From the NCBI GenBank assembly GCA_016648135.1, contig JADDOH010001522.1:1-64000 (forward strand): DNA of 64,000 bases, read 5' to 3'. Below the pieces are notes generated by a model. That model was not told the DNA's origin and did not search any database. It worked only from the letters and a program-made list of their open reading frames with translations. Origin of the DNA: Agrypnia vestita. Lineage: Eukaryota > Arthropoda > Insecta > Trichoptera > Phryganeidae. The position numbers and the translations under genes were made by a program. Shown piece by piece: positions 8,838-19,581 of this stretch (position 1 is its first letter; every line of letters starts with the position of its first letter).

Positions 8838-10036
8838 CGAGGGCGGTCCAATAAGTACTAAGCCTCACCGTCTGATGGCGCTACTATTGCAAGAGAAATT
8901 TACTATCACGTAGTACATTCTTGCAGACGACTACTGTCAAAATTTCAGCCGAATTGGACTCGTAGTTTTGTTTTGACCGCGTGTGGAAGCGGGCGTGTCC
9001 GCGGCTTTTAGATAAATAGAAAAAGAGCAATATCGGTCGGAGATTCGATTTTTGTTTTTGGAAAAGAAATCGCGCAGCGAAATCAAATAGCGCTTGGATG
9101 CCCTGTATGGTGACTCTTCTTCTTCGATGGCGATCATCAAAAATTGGTTTAATGAGTTTCAACGTGGTCGCACAACGGCTACCACGAAGGATAACATAAC
9201 AAAAATCCACGATCTCGTATTGGCAGATCGCCGATTGAAGGTGCGCGAGATAGCTGAGACAGTAGGCATCTCAAAAGACCGCGTGGGTCGTATCCTGCAT
9301 GAAATTTTGGGCATGAGAAAACTGTCGGCGCGATGGGTGCCGCGTTTGCTCATTCTGGACAAGCGAAACCGTGAGACTGCTTCAGAGCAATGTCTGACGC
9401 TGTTTAAGCGCAATCCGAAGGAGTTTCTACGTCGTTTCGTGACCGTTGACGAAACAGTCGAAACAATGGACTTTACCCGGTGAACGTGCTCCGAAGAAGG
9501 CGAAGAGTGTCCTATTGGCCGGAAAGGTGATGGCCACCGTTTTCAGGGATTCACAAGGTGTGATCTACATCGACTACCTGGAGAAGGGCAAAACGATCAC
9601 AGGGCTGTACTTTGCCGAATTATTGGGCCAATTCGACGCCGATTTGCAGAAAAAACGGCCAAATTTTGCGAAGAAAAAAGTGCTCTTCCACCATGACAGC
9701 GCACCTCGCCACGGCCAAATTGGTCGAATTGGGCTACGAACTGCTGCCCCATCCACCGTATTCTCCAGATTTGGCCCCGTGCGACTTGTTTTTGTTTCCA
9801 AACTTGAAAAAGTCACTCGCCGGGCAAAAATTTGAGTCGAATGAGGAGGTCGTGGCCGCCACGGAGGCTTACTTTGCAGACCTCGAGAAAACGTATTTTT
9901 CAGACGTGTTAAAGAAATTGGAGCATCGCTGGGTCAAGTATATCGAGCTAAAAGGAGATTACGTTGAGAAAAATCGACACTTTTCTAAAATTTTCTTTTT
10001 TCTTTTGTAGGCTAAGTACTTATCGGACCACCTTCG
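8838..10036 (+). mobile_element. Mariner element, irritans type, 1199 bp, with terminal inverted repeats and TA duplication
   Basis: It begins CGAGGGCGGTCCAATAAGTA and ends with the inverse GGACCACCTTCG, flanked by TA at 8836-8837 and 10037-10038. TIRs of about 28 bp match with a few differences. It sits inside a minus-strand LINE reverse transcriptase whose two halves flank it, so it is the younger insertion. The transposase is broken in three frames. Length is close to that of a complete irritans-group element (about 1.2-1.3 kb), so little is deleted. Confidence 0.92.
9010..10009 (+). pseudogene. Mariner transposase, three-frame pseudogene
   Basis: D,D34D-family DNA transposase that would cut and reinsert the element at TA. 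A stop lies near 9087 in the N-terminal helix-turn-helix region. Frame 1 (to about 9460) has the second HTH and the W-V-P-R-L-L linker motif, ending with the first catalytic Asp in V-T-V-D-E-T. A frameshift leads to frame 2 (about 9450-9715), with the second Asp in F-H-H-D-S-A-P. Another frameshift, with bases lost between the second and third Asp, leads to frame 3 (about 9700-10009), with Y-S-P-D-L-A-P-C-D. The catalytic residues survive but no continuous protein can be made, so any mobilisation would need a transposase from elsewhere. Confidence 0.9.
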
Positions 10037-10038
10037 TA

Positions 10039-10320
10039 TTCTGCATACAATAATATTTTGCCTCGGATATTTAATTAAGTAATGGTCTGAGGATTGATTC
10101 TTGTGGAACACCATAGCTCACATTCATATACATATGTGCTTGAAGTCTTACATAGTGTGGTATATTGTTTTCTATCTTTTAGGTAGATGTTGAAGATTTT
10201 TAGGACATTCCCAGTGATTCAGATTTTTTAGTTTACTAACTAGGGTTACTAGATGAACATTGTCAAATGCCTTTTTAAAGTCCAACCAACTCCTTTTATC
10301 CTGAGCTGAGCATCGTGCAC
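10039..10320 (-). pseudogene. LINE reverse transcriptase fragment, upstream half
   Basis: Minus-strand frame near 10256-10305 reads W-L-D-F-K-K-A-F-D-N-V, the conserved catalytic Asp block of CR1/Jockey reverse transcriptases (usual form D-F-x-K-A-F-D). It is followed by decayed sequence leading to the mariner insertion site. Together with 8600-8835 it forms one LINE copy split by mariner. Confidence 0.65.
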
Positions 10321-10556
10321 AATGTTCAAGTCCTGATCTATGATTCTTATTTAGTTAACTAATGCGCGGATACAATTAATTTGTGAGAATACTTCCGTGA
10401 ATTTATTGTAAAACGGGTCTTGAAAGTATAGCCAGCACTAGCAGGGTGTAAATCTGACCGCGTTCTGGCCTATATCTCGCCACGTGACTCTGCCGGCCAA
10501 TTGCCGTATCTACAGACTTTTCATTTATTAAGTTTGATATTTTCATTATTTTTCAG

Positions 10557-10700
10557 AGCGACACACGGCCAATAAATGTAGGGTCTGCAAGAAAGTGTTG
10601 GAGACCAACAACTGCACTTTGGAACCTTGCAGGCACGCCCCAGCTTGTGAAGGTTGCTCGGCCGTCATGACCGAATGCTGCATTTGCAACCACAATATTG
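10557..10700 (+). CDS. RING exon C of mind bomb-type E3 ubiquitin ligase (internal exon)
   Basis: A 144-nt phase 1-1 exon: acceptor TTTTTCAG before 10557, donor G|GTAATT at 10701, 48 codons. It encodes C-R-V-C, E-P-C-R-H, A-C-E-G-C and C-C-I-C. The Gly usual between the third Cys and His (CGH) is Arg here, which does not remove a zinc ligand. The Cys before the last pair is also a variant (C-C-I-C). No copy of this exon is seen downstream of 50.1 kb, unlike A and B. Confidence 0.82.
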
Positions 10701-10893
10701 GTAATTCATGATTTTACCTATTCTAAGGCACGATAGTCAAACAAGTTGTTGAATATGGTGTTAGAAGAATAAATTGGAACAGAATTTTATTTATCATCAA
10801 GAATTGCTTAATCTTACATAGAAAAGTATTACAAACAGATGGAGGTAGAGTGTTTAAGTACAACCCATGACATATGCACATTGCACATATTGA

Positions 10894-11120
10894 CGGCTCC
10901 TAAGTATAATATCGTAATCCACAATTCGAAGATTTTGAGTTTTTTGTGTATTTCATATGTATTTAATTATATCTATAATTCCAAGAAAGAAAAAAAATAT
11001 ATAATAAAAAAATTTATTGCAAAATATTTTTCTTTCTTTGTTGGAATTAAAGATATAATTAAATACATTTGAAATACACAACAAACTCAAAATCGGTTAC
11101 GATATTATACATAGGAGCCG
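10894..11120. mobile_element. Fold-back MITE, 227 bp, near-perfect inverted repeats
   Basis: The left arm from CGGCTCCTAAGTATAATATC and the right arm ending GATATTATACATAGGAGCCG pair almost throughout, with about 95 bp per arm and a short A/T-rich centre (AAGAAAGAAA...TTTCTTTCTT). It lies in the intron between exons C and D, about 190 bp after the exon C donor. No coding capacity. The superfamily cannot be told without a transposase or clear target duplication. Confidence 0.75.
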
Positions 11121-11149
11121 CCGATATCTCTGCTTCTATTATATAAATA

Positions 11150-11335
11150 TTCTTCTTCTTCTTCAGCTATCTCTCTCTACTGTTGGATATAAATCTCTTC
11201 AATATTTTTCCATTACTGTATTTTTTGGGGTTTTCTAACCCTCTTTCGGCTATCGGGATAATATCATCGACCCACCTTTTTTGAGGCTGACCTGTTCGTA
11301 TCTTTTTTATTCCATGGTCTCCATCGTAAAGTTCT
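11150..11335 (-). pseudogene. RTE-like LINE 3' end
   Basis: On the minus strand the order is a degraded R-W-V-D-D-I-I-type segment, then ATGGAAAAATATTGAAGAG and a 3' end of the ATCCAACAGTAGAG...GCTGAAGAAGAAGAA type. This is the usual 3' terminus of insect RTE-like LINEs, also seen near 51600. Frames are broken. Confidence 0.45.
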
Positions 11336-11365
11336 GGGAGCCCATCTGTAAGTTAGGGAAAATAA

Positions 11366-12115
11366 TATTTTATTTTTATTTTATTTTATTTTATTTGGGA
11401 AAACACACAGTACATTTTTTTTATATAATATCAAAAAAAATATTCGTGAGTATGACCAGTAAAGTTTCCTCGAAGCTGGTAAAAAAAACTAAATAAAAAA
11501 CAATGATAAAGAATATGTGATAAATAATAAATATTTCTAAGATTTAAATTATGATAATGCATAAAATGGGAGGGGTGGAGAGAGGGAGGGAATGGGATTC
11601 AATTAAAGAAGTATCAAATTAATAGTCATAAATGAGATTACGGAGTTTCATTTTAAATAAAAGCAAGTTGTCAGTAAAAATGTCTAGATTATTTGTAGAA
11701 TTTAACAGATTGTATTTTGAGGTGGAACGAGTGACAAAGCAGTGTTTTAAGTAGTACGTCTTACCAAAGTTTTCGTAAAATAAATTATTTGAACGCGTTG
11801 AGTATGTAAGACAACTTAAACCTATTTGCTCTAATAAATAGGGTGAGTCAACCAAGTTATTCAAGATTTTATAAAGATAACACAGATCTTGTATGCATCT
11901 TCGATATGATAGAGGAGGGATTTTATGGTAACACTCGCTTTCTGTGTATGAGTTGAATTCTAAACGGGAACGGAAATTTAAAATATTGAAAAATTTGTGT
12001 TGGATATTTTCAAGTCGCTCACTGTATGTAGAATAATGAGTGTTCCAGACTATTGATCCAAACTCCAGTTGACTGCGTACAAATGAAAAATATAAAGTGA
12101 TTAATGTATACGTTG
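11366..12115 (-). pseudogene. LINE (CR1/Jockey group) reverse transcriptase C-terminus with (TAAAA)n tail
   Basis: Minus-strand frames at 12115-11870 and 11864-11619 read as one protein region: Q-L-E-F-G-S near the start, then R-R-C-I-Q-D-L-C-Y-L-Y-K, R-S-N-N-L-F-Y, R-S-T-S-K-Y-N and D-I-F-T-D-N. This matches the thumb and C-terminus of non-LTR reverse transcriptases. About 220 bp of 3' UTR end in a (TAAAA)n-type tail (plus strand ATTTT repeats at about 11366-11397). Truncated at the 5' end. Confidence 0.65.
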
Positions 12116-12249
12116 ATTGAAATGGGTTTGACGTTCTGGCAATGAAACCTGGGAGCCGATATTAAATTATAATAAAATATTAAATTATTACAAGTAACGT
12201 TGAAGCCACAAAGGCTTGGTAAATATTCCAACATTAAAAAAGACATTCT

Positions 12250-13213
12250 AATGATCTCAAATAATTTTTAAATATAAATAATTAACTTAATTAATTTGGT
12301 TTTTAATGTCAATGTTTCCACTCTGTAAAGGCGTTGGAAAAATAATTGGAGAGTTAACTGTATACATTTTTTTGGTTAAGGGGATGGATCTGTTCTTACA
12401 AAATGTATCCAGCTTTTACATTACATTATTTGCTTTACCAATTTGTTTCTTAATTTCAGCTTCAAAGCTACCGTTGTAGGTTACACAGAACCTGAGATAA
12501 AAAAATCATTCGCTCTACTGCTCCAGCTCGACTGACAATTTTGTATCCATTTATCTTTAGTCCTATATGTTTTTCTTCTACTTTATGGAGTAGTTAAGCT
12601 ATTTCTTGTGGCAATGAGTGTGGTGTTACCAGCATACCTGCAATTGGAAAGTATTTTTACAATACAGTGTCCCAGTTTTGTGTGTGTGAAGTGCTTTTAT
12701 TATAATATGTTCTCCATATGAATTTAAAAAGTTCTGAAGAAAGGATGCATACTTTACGGGCTCCTTTTTGTGCTTGAAATCTTTTGGAGAGAGTGTTATT
12801 TACTTACAATGCTGCCAAGCTTTGATCCTTTAAACAGAATCTAAAGTATAATATTGATGGATTTGGCCTCAACAATGCTAAATTATGTTATTTTTTGGCG
12901 TTAGAATTTAAAGTGTTTAAAACAAATTCATAAAAAAACTACATTTTCATTCTCATCATTTTCAAATTAGCAAAAAATTTTTCTCCGGTCTCATCAACAT
13001 CACACCATCGGCAAACTCTTCACAAACTGGCCACTTCACGCCAAATATTATATATTACTCATATAATATGTTTAACACTAAATTCGGTGACTTGGATTTC
13101 TTCAATCCATCAATCCATGATTTCAAGATTCTCAGATATTCAACTCAGTCATAAACGGAGATTGTTTACAACTCGGCCTAACGGATAAAATTAAAATAGT
13201 TCTTGTTTTACAG
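12250..13213 (+). other. Intron C-D, 3' part, no clear feature
   Basis: AT-rich intron sequence ending in the acceptor TTGTTTTACAG before 13214. A minus-strand stretch around 12470-12590 has weak resemblance to an RTE reverse transcriptase (I-G-L-K-I-N-G-Y), too short to call. Confidence 0.4.
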
Positions 13214-13458
13214 AGAGGCGATTGACACCAGACGATCGCCTAGTTCCTTTCCGTGATCTCCAGGCGGAGCGCGTCCAAGCCCTGGAGGCGGAGATAGAGG
13301 AGATGAAGGAGGCCAACTGCTGTGGGATCTGTCATGACAAGCCGAAGACCGTGTTGTTCAACTGCGGCCACGGCACGTGCTCAGAGTGCTCGCCTAAAGT
13401 GACCATCTGTCACATCTGCCGGAGGGAAATCGTTAGCAGGATCCCCATCTATGAGTAG
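13214..13458 (+). CDS. Terminal RING exon D and C-terminus of mind bomb-type E3 ubiquitin ligase
   Basis: Acceptor TTTTACAG precedes 13214. Two bases complete a codon, keeping the phase 1 entry of all upstream exons, and the frame runs to TAG at 13456-13458. The order is a charged stretch, a short helix rich in Glu/Leu heptads (about residues 18-34), then a RING with C-G-I-C, N-C-G-H-G-T-C, C-S-P-K and C-H-I-C, and the tail R-I-P-I-Y-E. The H-x2-C spacing, the CGHGTC core and the short I-x-x-x-I-x-Y tail are those of the last RING of MIB-type ligases, where this RING is the main E2-recruiting one. That makes mind bomb the best identification; mib1 versus mib2 cannot be decided here. Confidence 0.87.
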
Positions 13459-14010
13459 GTGTCATCTCACCTCAACTCTAACTCTCTGTTGGAACGTTGG
13501 TTTCTGAGACCGTTGCAGTGTCTTATCACAAAAATTAATTAAACCAACCGCATGCGATTTCCATCTGTCCTCCACGCCTTCTAACTCACTCAGTATAGTG
13601 TGAGCGAGACATCTTGCCCTATTGCTAACAATTTCTACCTACTAGTCTCGCTCCTACACTTCATATATGCGAAAACAAAGAAAAGCTTTACGGGCGTTTT
13701 TCTTTGCTTTCACTTCTGTTTCTGAATTTTTCATAATATGTGAAACAATTGAAATCCTCATGTGATATCGCCACAGTTATCCATCTCAGTGATGACCGAA
13801 AACGAGGTACCGATGACGGCGATTCCGATACGTGTGCGAATATTGCAAAGACAAAAAATAATAGAAGATGACGGATGAGAGATTGATGATTCTAACAGAT
13901 TTAAAATTTCATTGCTCATTAGAAACCAACAACAATGTGTTTGATAATAACACTATCATAGTAGTTAAGTTGTAAAATAATTATTAAAATAAATAAAAAA
14001 ATTATATGTC
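13459..14010 (+). other. Probable 3' UTR with polyadenylation signals
   Basis: Follows the stop codon without a break. AATAAA occurs at 13988-13993 and 13992-13997. The real cleavage site is not visible from sequence alone. Confidence 0.45.
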
Positions 14011-14232
14011 TGTAATAAAATGTAAAAAAAGAGAAACCAAATACTATGGGTTTGATAATAATACTTACTTAACTAATTAACATATATCTGTTAAATGTAT
14101 ATTGGCATACATCCTTATTATACATATATGTATAATAAGTTTATAAAATATGTAATATATTAGTACCTATACCAATGAAATACATCTCTTGTATAAATAT
14201 TATGTAGGTTTATGAAATTATTTCAACTTGTG

Positions 14233-14311
14233 ATGTAAGCTGAACTATTTGAAATAGTTCAGCTTACATGACATCAAAAGTATTATAAAAAAACATTTTT
14301 TATAATACTTT
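14233..14311. repeat. Two adjacent perfect hairpins
   Basis: The first, 14233-14250 with 14252-14269, has 18-bp arms and a 1-nt centre. The second, 14277-14292 with 14296-14311, has 16-bp arms and a 3-nt loop. They are separated by 7 nt, and no base disagrees inside either arm pair. Confidence 0.85.
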
Positions 14312-14419
14312 CTCAGCATCACATGTATTTGCACACGAATTTGGATATCCTTACGAAATTATTCAGAAAGGGTTGAACAGAGATTAAGGAACGGACAATG
14401 AGTAAAGAAGAAAGGAAAT

Positions 14420-14700
14420 GGTTGAAAGCCAGGGTCAGACTAGAACACGCCTTACTTTATTCTTCTTCTGAACTCGTCAGACCTCTAACCTGATCTAGCG
14501 CAGGGACGTGGAGGCTTATGTCACTCCCGAGTATTTATACTGACACGGGACTCTGCTGAATATTCCAAAGTATCCCTTATCAGCAGGGCTGCAGAACTCA
14601 ATAATCCTTATCAGAAGGATGGCACTGAGTATGCATATTGTTGAATTTAAACCTAAGATACTAGATATCTGTGATGAGGAGCATGGTTAGATCACTATAT
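14420..14700 (-). promoter_or_regulatory. Possible solo LTR or Pol II promoter block
   Basis: On the minus strand TATAAATA (14533-14540) is followed about 75 nt later by AATAAA (14455-14460), a spacing seen in short LTRs, in a segment richer in GC than its surroundings. I could not fix TG..CA ends or a target duplication, so this is tentative. Confidence 0.3.
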
Positions 14701-15989
14701 CTGAACAATATCATTCATAATTTGGAGCGTACGACATTTCACATCCCTTTCCTGAATCTGGGCGGGGGTCAAAAGTATCAAAATAAAATTCTTTCTAAAG
14801 AATTAACTACTTCAATAATTGCGCTCTTTGCTTTGCATCCTCTTCGTTCGCCTCAATTTTTATCTTGTTAATGTCTCTGTTATTTTATCCATGACGTTCT
14901 CCTTCTTTCAGGTAGGGTTTTTGACCTAGGTTTCCCCGAACCCGAAAACCCGAAGATTTTAAGAACTCGATATCCTGGGGAATTTTTGATGTACACCTGA
15001 AGAATTTTTAATGTAAGCCTGGAGAATAGGATAATTTCACATTTTACAGATATCTATGAAAATATATGAAAAAGATTCAGAAAAATAAATTATATTTTGT
15101 AACTCAGTATGGATGGTGTGGGATAATGTTTTCATTCATAATTTTTATAATAAAATATCTTAAAAAATACGATTCCATTAAAACGCGATATTATTGGTTG
15201 TGACGTTATTTAGCAAGAATTATAGATAAATCCTTTGTGATCTATGTTGTTTGTCACTGTAATTTGTTTATTTTCTATGGTCACTGTTCGTCTTCGCTTT
15301 GTTTTTACTCGTGTTTATATGGTTTTTATATAGATTTTGACGTGTTTGTGACCTATTTTAATAAAATAACTATCTAAGAACTAAGAACACATTTAAAATA
15401 TTGGAGAATGGATTTTCACAAGGACAACTTACCGAAAATTGATGCCTTAATGTCGGAATCTTTTTTCAGTTTTCAGGAATGAATTTCTACATTTGGGTAC
15501 CATATCTACAACATGTTTTCCCTGACATTATGGACGCACTAAACAAAAAAGCACGCTTGTTTTGTAAAAAACAAATGAACGTCTTAATATGCGAATGTGC
15601 TGTTACATGTTAAACGTCAGATTGACATAAGAACTGATAAATTATGTCACTTGCGAAAATGAGCGTTTTGGCTGGAGTTTAAAATTGTAATTTTCAAAAT
15701 CGTTTTTAAATGTTAATATACATATTTAAAAAAAATCTTTTTCATAAACGTATTTTCTTAACCAATGTTAAGATTTTTCTATTAAAAAAAAAGAAATTAC
15801 CCTATTAGTTATTTATCTAATAGAGGAGAATACAAATTATATTCCTTAATTTGGAATCAAGACCGAATTTAAGTATTCGGACTCGGTACGACTCTCAAAA
15901 AAATTGTTAAATACAATGAGATGAAGTGAGATGGAGATATATTGGTGGCATTGTACGCCGTAGCTCTATTTCACTCAAATTGATGAATT
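14700..15989. other. No recognised gene
   Basis: AT-rich with poly(A) and poly(T) runs. No exon, RNA gene or convincing transposon terminus seen. Confidence 0.4.
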
Positions 15990-16335
15990 GGGCCGGCACC
16001 ACACTGAGCGTATCTTCCGCCACGTCTTTGACGTCGCGTCAAATACGCAACCGAATTTAGCTGTTACATACAATATTCCGCGACGGATTCAGTATGCAAC
16101 AAGAGTAGTGCGGACGATCCGTCGAATGTGGCACTTTTCATTTAAAAACAAGAGTCGCCACGTCACTGATTTTACGTTGACGTAAGTTCCTCGGGCGGAA
16201 AACCGAACGGACGCCGAAGCGAGCGTTCTGTCAGCGGATTGACCGATGATTCGCTCAGTAATAAGCGCACATTGTATGGAAAGAAATGTAGCGGCATTCC
16301 GCGATGGAAGATACGCCTAGTGTGGCGCCGGGTTT
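15990..16335. mobile_element. DNA-transposon MITE, about 345 bp
   Basis: GGCCGGCACCACACTGAGCG at the left is matched in inverse at the right (CGCCTAGTGTGGCGCCGGG). The match continues inward through GTATCTTCCGCC, giving about 33 bp of TIR with few differences. GC-rich interior, with no transposase. The sequence suggests PIF/Harbinger or hAT; without a clear target duplication I leave it open. Confidence 0.65.
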
Positions 16336-17430
16336 AGGGAATCCCATCAGCACGTGCATTATGCACTGATCTCTAATATAATATATATATGTTGTATATA
16401 CACATCAGTGGCATTATAACATGTGAATTACGCAATTATTTTAGTTCTTTGCTATTGACCCCTTGGAAACAACAAAGTAAACCCGGGAAAACTCGAGTTT
16501 TAAATAAAAAAAACCTGTCAAACCCGAGATCCGGGTTTTAAAAAATTTTGCTCAAAATTTAAAACGCTGCTTCTAGGGCCCCGTTTTCCTGCATTATGAG
16601 ATGCTTGTATTTTGCTGAATGTCTCATCACATATCCGAGATATTGAAGTTTTCTTTTTTTATTATTTTACAACTTATTTTTTTCTTTATTCATCCCAACC
16701 ATTCATAATCCTCATCCAGCTTATTTTAAGTATTCTCCTGTAGGTCCACATTTCGAGAACACGTAGCATTTTACCATTCGCATTCATTATCCAACAACAT
16801 TTAAATCTGAGTTATCAAACATTGTTTCAATGGAATAACTAATCACCTATCACTTATATAAGGGCTTATCCCATCACTTATGCTAATATGCACTAGGTAT
16901 TATTTAATCAATTATAATATAAATATGTTTTTAAATTTAATTTACAATTTAAGAAAATAATGTAGATTTTTACACCCATTGTTAAATTTATAAATTATAA
17001 TGATTAAAAAATATAAATAAGTGTTTTTATTGCAAAATATTTATGCTGCTTTATAGGAGGTTCCAGCAGAGTGTTAAAAATGTAACTATGGGAATTACGC
17101 GTGTGAAATAGTGAGTTAGTTTTAGAACAACCAGGACATTATTTCAACGGCCCTTATGTAAACATCTAAAAAAGTACCTTATTTTACATGATAGCTGTTT
17201 GATGTTTGGCTTTATATAAAAATGAGCGTATTTGTATGCTTTAAGTCAGTTTTTTCTCGGACTTTTCAGACAAAAAACGGAGTCTTTAATAGAAACATTT
17301 TTTTAAAATTTGTATTTTGAAGAAGAGTATTTTATGTGTATAGTGTACAAAACAATAATATTTTGGTAGATGTCCGAGTCTACGAAGGGACCATCGATTT
17401 GTAGATATCTACTAATGTGAAAACTTAAAT
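16336..17430. other. No recognised gene
   Basis: AT-rich intergenic DNA. A TA-repeat run lies near 16376-16400; nothing else supportable. Confidence 0.4.
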
Positions 17431-17449
17431 GCAGGTGTCGTCAGCTTCA

Positions 17450-17790
17450 GTTGTCTGAGACTTGTAGGTAGAGTCCGTTTACTTGCATTAGTGTGAGTTA
17501 TACTACAGCGCGTTTACAAAAACTCGTAACATTATTTTTTTGAGTAAATAATAGACGCAATTTTTTTTTAAATGGTATTTTATTTTCGTAACATGAAATA
17601 AGCACATATGAATTATAAAAAACTTTATTTAATTTAAGTCCCTAAATAATAATTATTTTGAAATTTATTCGTAACCGAAACTAGAATCCAATAGCTAATC
17701 TGATTTCGTTTTCAAAATTATTATGATTTCAAAATGTTTATTAAATAAAATGAAAACATTGACTTTATGCTTTTTTAATAAAATTGTTCC
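17450..17790 (+). repeat. Interspersed repeat shared with 25880-26125
   Basis: Shared landmarks in order: GAGTCCGTTT...GCATTAGTGTGAGT, AAAAACTC(G/A)TAACAT, GACGCAA, AAGCA(C/T)A, TTTTCAAAA...ATGATTTCAAA and AAATAAAATGAAAAC...TGCTTTTTTAA. No coding frame; family unknown. Confidence 0.6.
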
Positions 17791-17799
17791 TGAAAAATA

Positions 17800-18500
17800 C
17801 GTAGTGATTTTACCGTCCTAGGTCAGGTCAACCTGATGGCACCGATTCTCAAGCGAAAACGAATTCGTATGAAATTTCGCTGAGAATCTCAGAACAGTTC
17901 ACGGTTGAAGCAGGAGTCAAGTAGGCGAGAAGAAAGTCACAAGTTGATCTGGAGGCGAGCGCAGGTAAAACAGAACAGACTTCTGCTCGCCTTTGTCACC
18001 AAATTTATTCAAAAATGTTTATCAGCGCCCGCGCGCCCAGGCGCATTTCGAGAACGTCGCTGACCTCTGTCTGTCGGCGAGATCACTACTCATAATTCGA
18101 GTCGCAGCTCTATGAGCAGTAGTCCCGTATTCAAAATACAATACAACGGGTTTCAAACCTTTTTTTGTTTCTATATATTTATTTAATTTTATTCTATTTA
18201 TTTTTATGATATTTTATAATCAACATGTCCCTCAGGACCACCCATGATGAAATAATCAGTTTAAATGTGCCGGGCTTGTCAAGCTTGGTACAATAATTTC
18301 GTCTATTCCGGTCTCTCTGGCGAGCCTGGCTGCATAAATTCACAGTATTTTACAAATAGAATTAACATCAAAAATAAATAAAAAAATGACCTACCTATTT
18401 TTCAATAAAACTGCGTCGAGCGCGCTGGGCATACCCAAAGGGTTTTATTTATTAGTGCCCCTCTGCGCGCTCGCGCTCACAGTTCTCTACACATCGTAGT
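17800..18500. other. No recognised gene; GC-richer patch near 17820-18110
   Basis: A segment with GCGAGCGCAGG and CGCCCGCGCGCCCAGGCGC is unusually GC-rich for the neighbourhood, but no coding frame or terminal repeat could be fixed. Confidence 0.35.
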
Positions 18501-18504
18501 ATTA

Positions 18505-18595
18505 GTAGTAGTAGTCCTATTTTCATAGCACGAGCGTTTAGCTTAGTTTGAAAATACTAAGAATTTTGAGATAATAGATTTAAAAAAAAAAATTA
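18505..18595 (+). mobile_element. SINE-like core with oligo(A) end
   Basis: The block from GTCCTATTTTCATAGCACGA to GAAAATA (about 18512-18557) is the reverse complement of the core of the tRNA-headed repeat at 33985-34030, and ends in an A run at about 18581-18592. The tRNA-like head is missing here. Confidence 0.5.
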
Positions 18596-18599
18596 AGTA

Positions 18600-19580
18600 C
18601 AATATCAATTTTTACAACAAATGATAATAGTAACTATTTTCGTGTAATTATTAAAGGAGGTTGGTAAAGGACCTTTTAAGGGCTGCCGGTTTTTTTATCT
18701 TGTGCGACACAAAAATACTTGAATTAGTTTTTTTTAAATTGTATGATTGTTTTAAATATTTCAGTTTAACCCTTAAATACATGATTTTTTAAATTTTAGT
18801 AAAAAAATGTTTTATCGTATGTAAGTATGGCTAGATAACGGGAAAAATAACAGAAAAATCTCATACATTTTTAAACCTATGTTATTAGTTAAAATAGCTT
18901 TGCTGTAGAATAGTCACAATATGCAGTAACCAGAAAATGTGAATATATATTTTTTTTAAATATTAATTTTTGTGTCATGAATCTTAATAGGTACATTATT
19001 TTTAAATATAAGAGTAGAAAGCCTTAAACCACTTATTTTTTATTATAACAAAAATTTACACCACAATTTTTACATATTGTTGGGGAAAACCCCTTATTCC
19101 TTAAAAGATCAATGTCCAACATTATCCGTTCTTTTATTTTTATGAGGAATGTATATTGTGGGTTTCCGTTTATTAATAACTTAAATTTTTTGTTCATGTA
19201 CCACATTTCGCTTCTTCACCACTCTCCATGGAGCAGAGTGCACTAGCAAATTTTCGAAATTCACCTAAATTTAAACTGTTCTTTTTTTTTCTATACCTTT
19301 TTTTAATTGACCTTTTTATAAATAATCTATGCATTTATAACATTTATATCTATCAAATAGTATGCTATCCTTAGGTACAATTCACAGCCATTAGATGAAC
19401 CCCGCCCGTAGAAGCATTATATTGTTTTACGATCCGAGGGCACGGGACAGATATTTTTGTTTTATTTTTCTTATTGTATCTTTCAACATTGATAGCGGGC
19501 TTGGTTCAGATGTATTTTGATAATAAGATAACCACGTTTAGCGTTTTAGCGGTTGTTGAATTATCAGTACAGGTTTGTTA
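18600..19580. other. No recognised gene
   Basis: AT-rich sequence without supportable features. Confidence 0.4.
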
Positions 19581-19581
19581 T

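Noticed and set aside
14671..14871. 66-codon open frame after the hairpins
   Set aside because: No motif, no splice context, composition of the surrounding AT-rich DNA.
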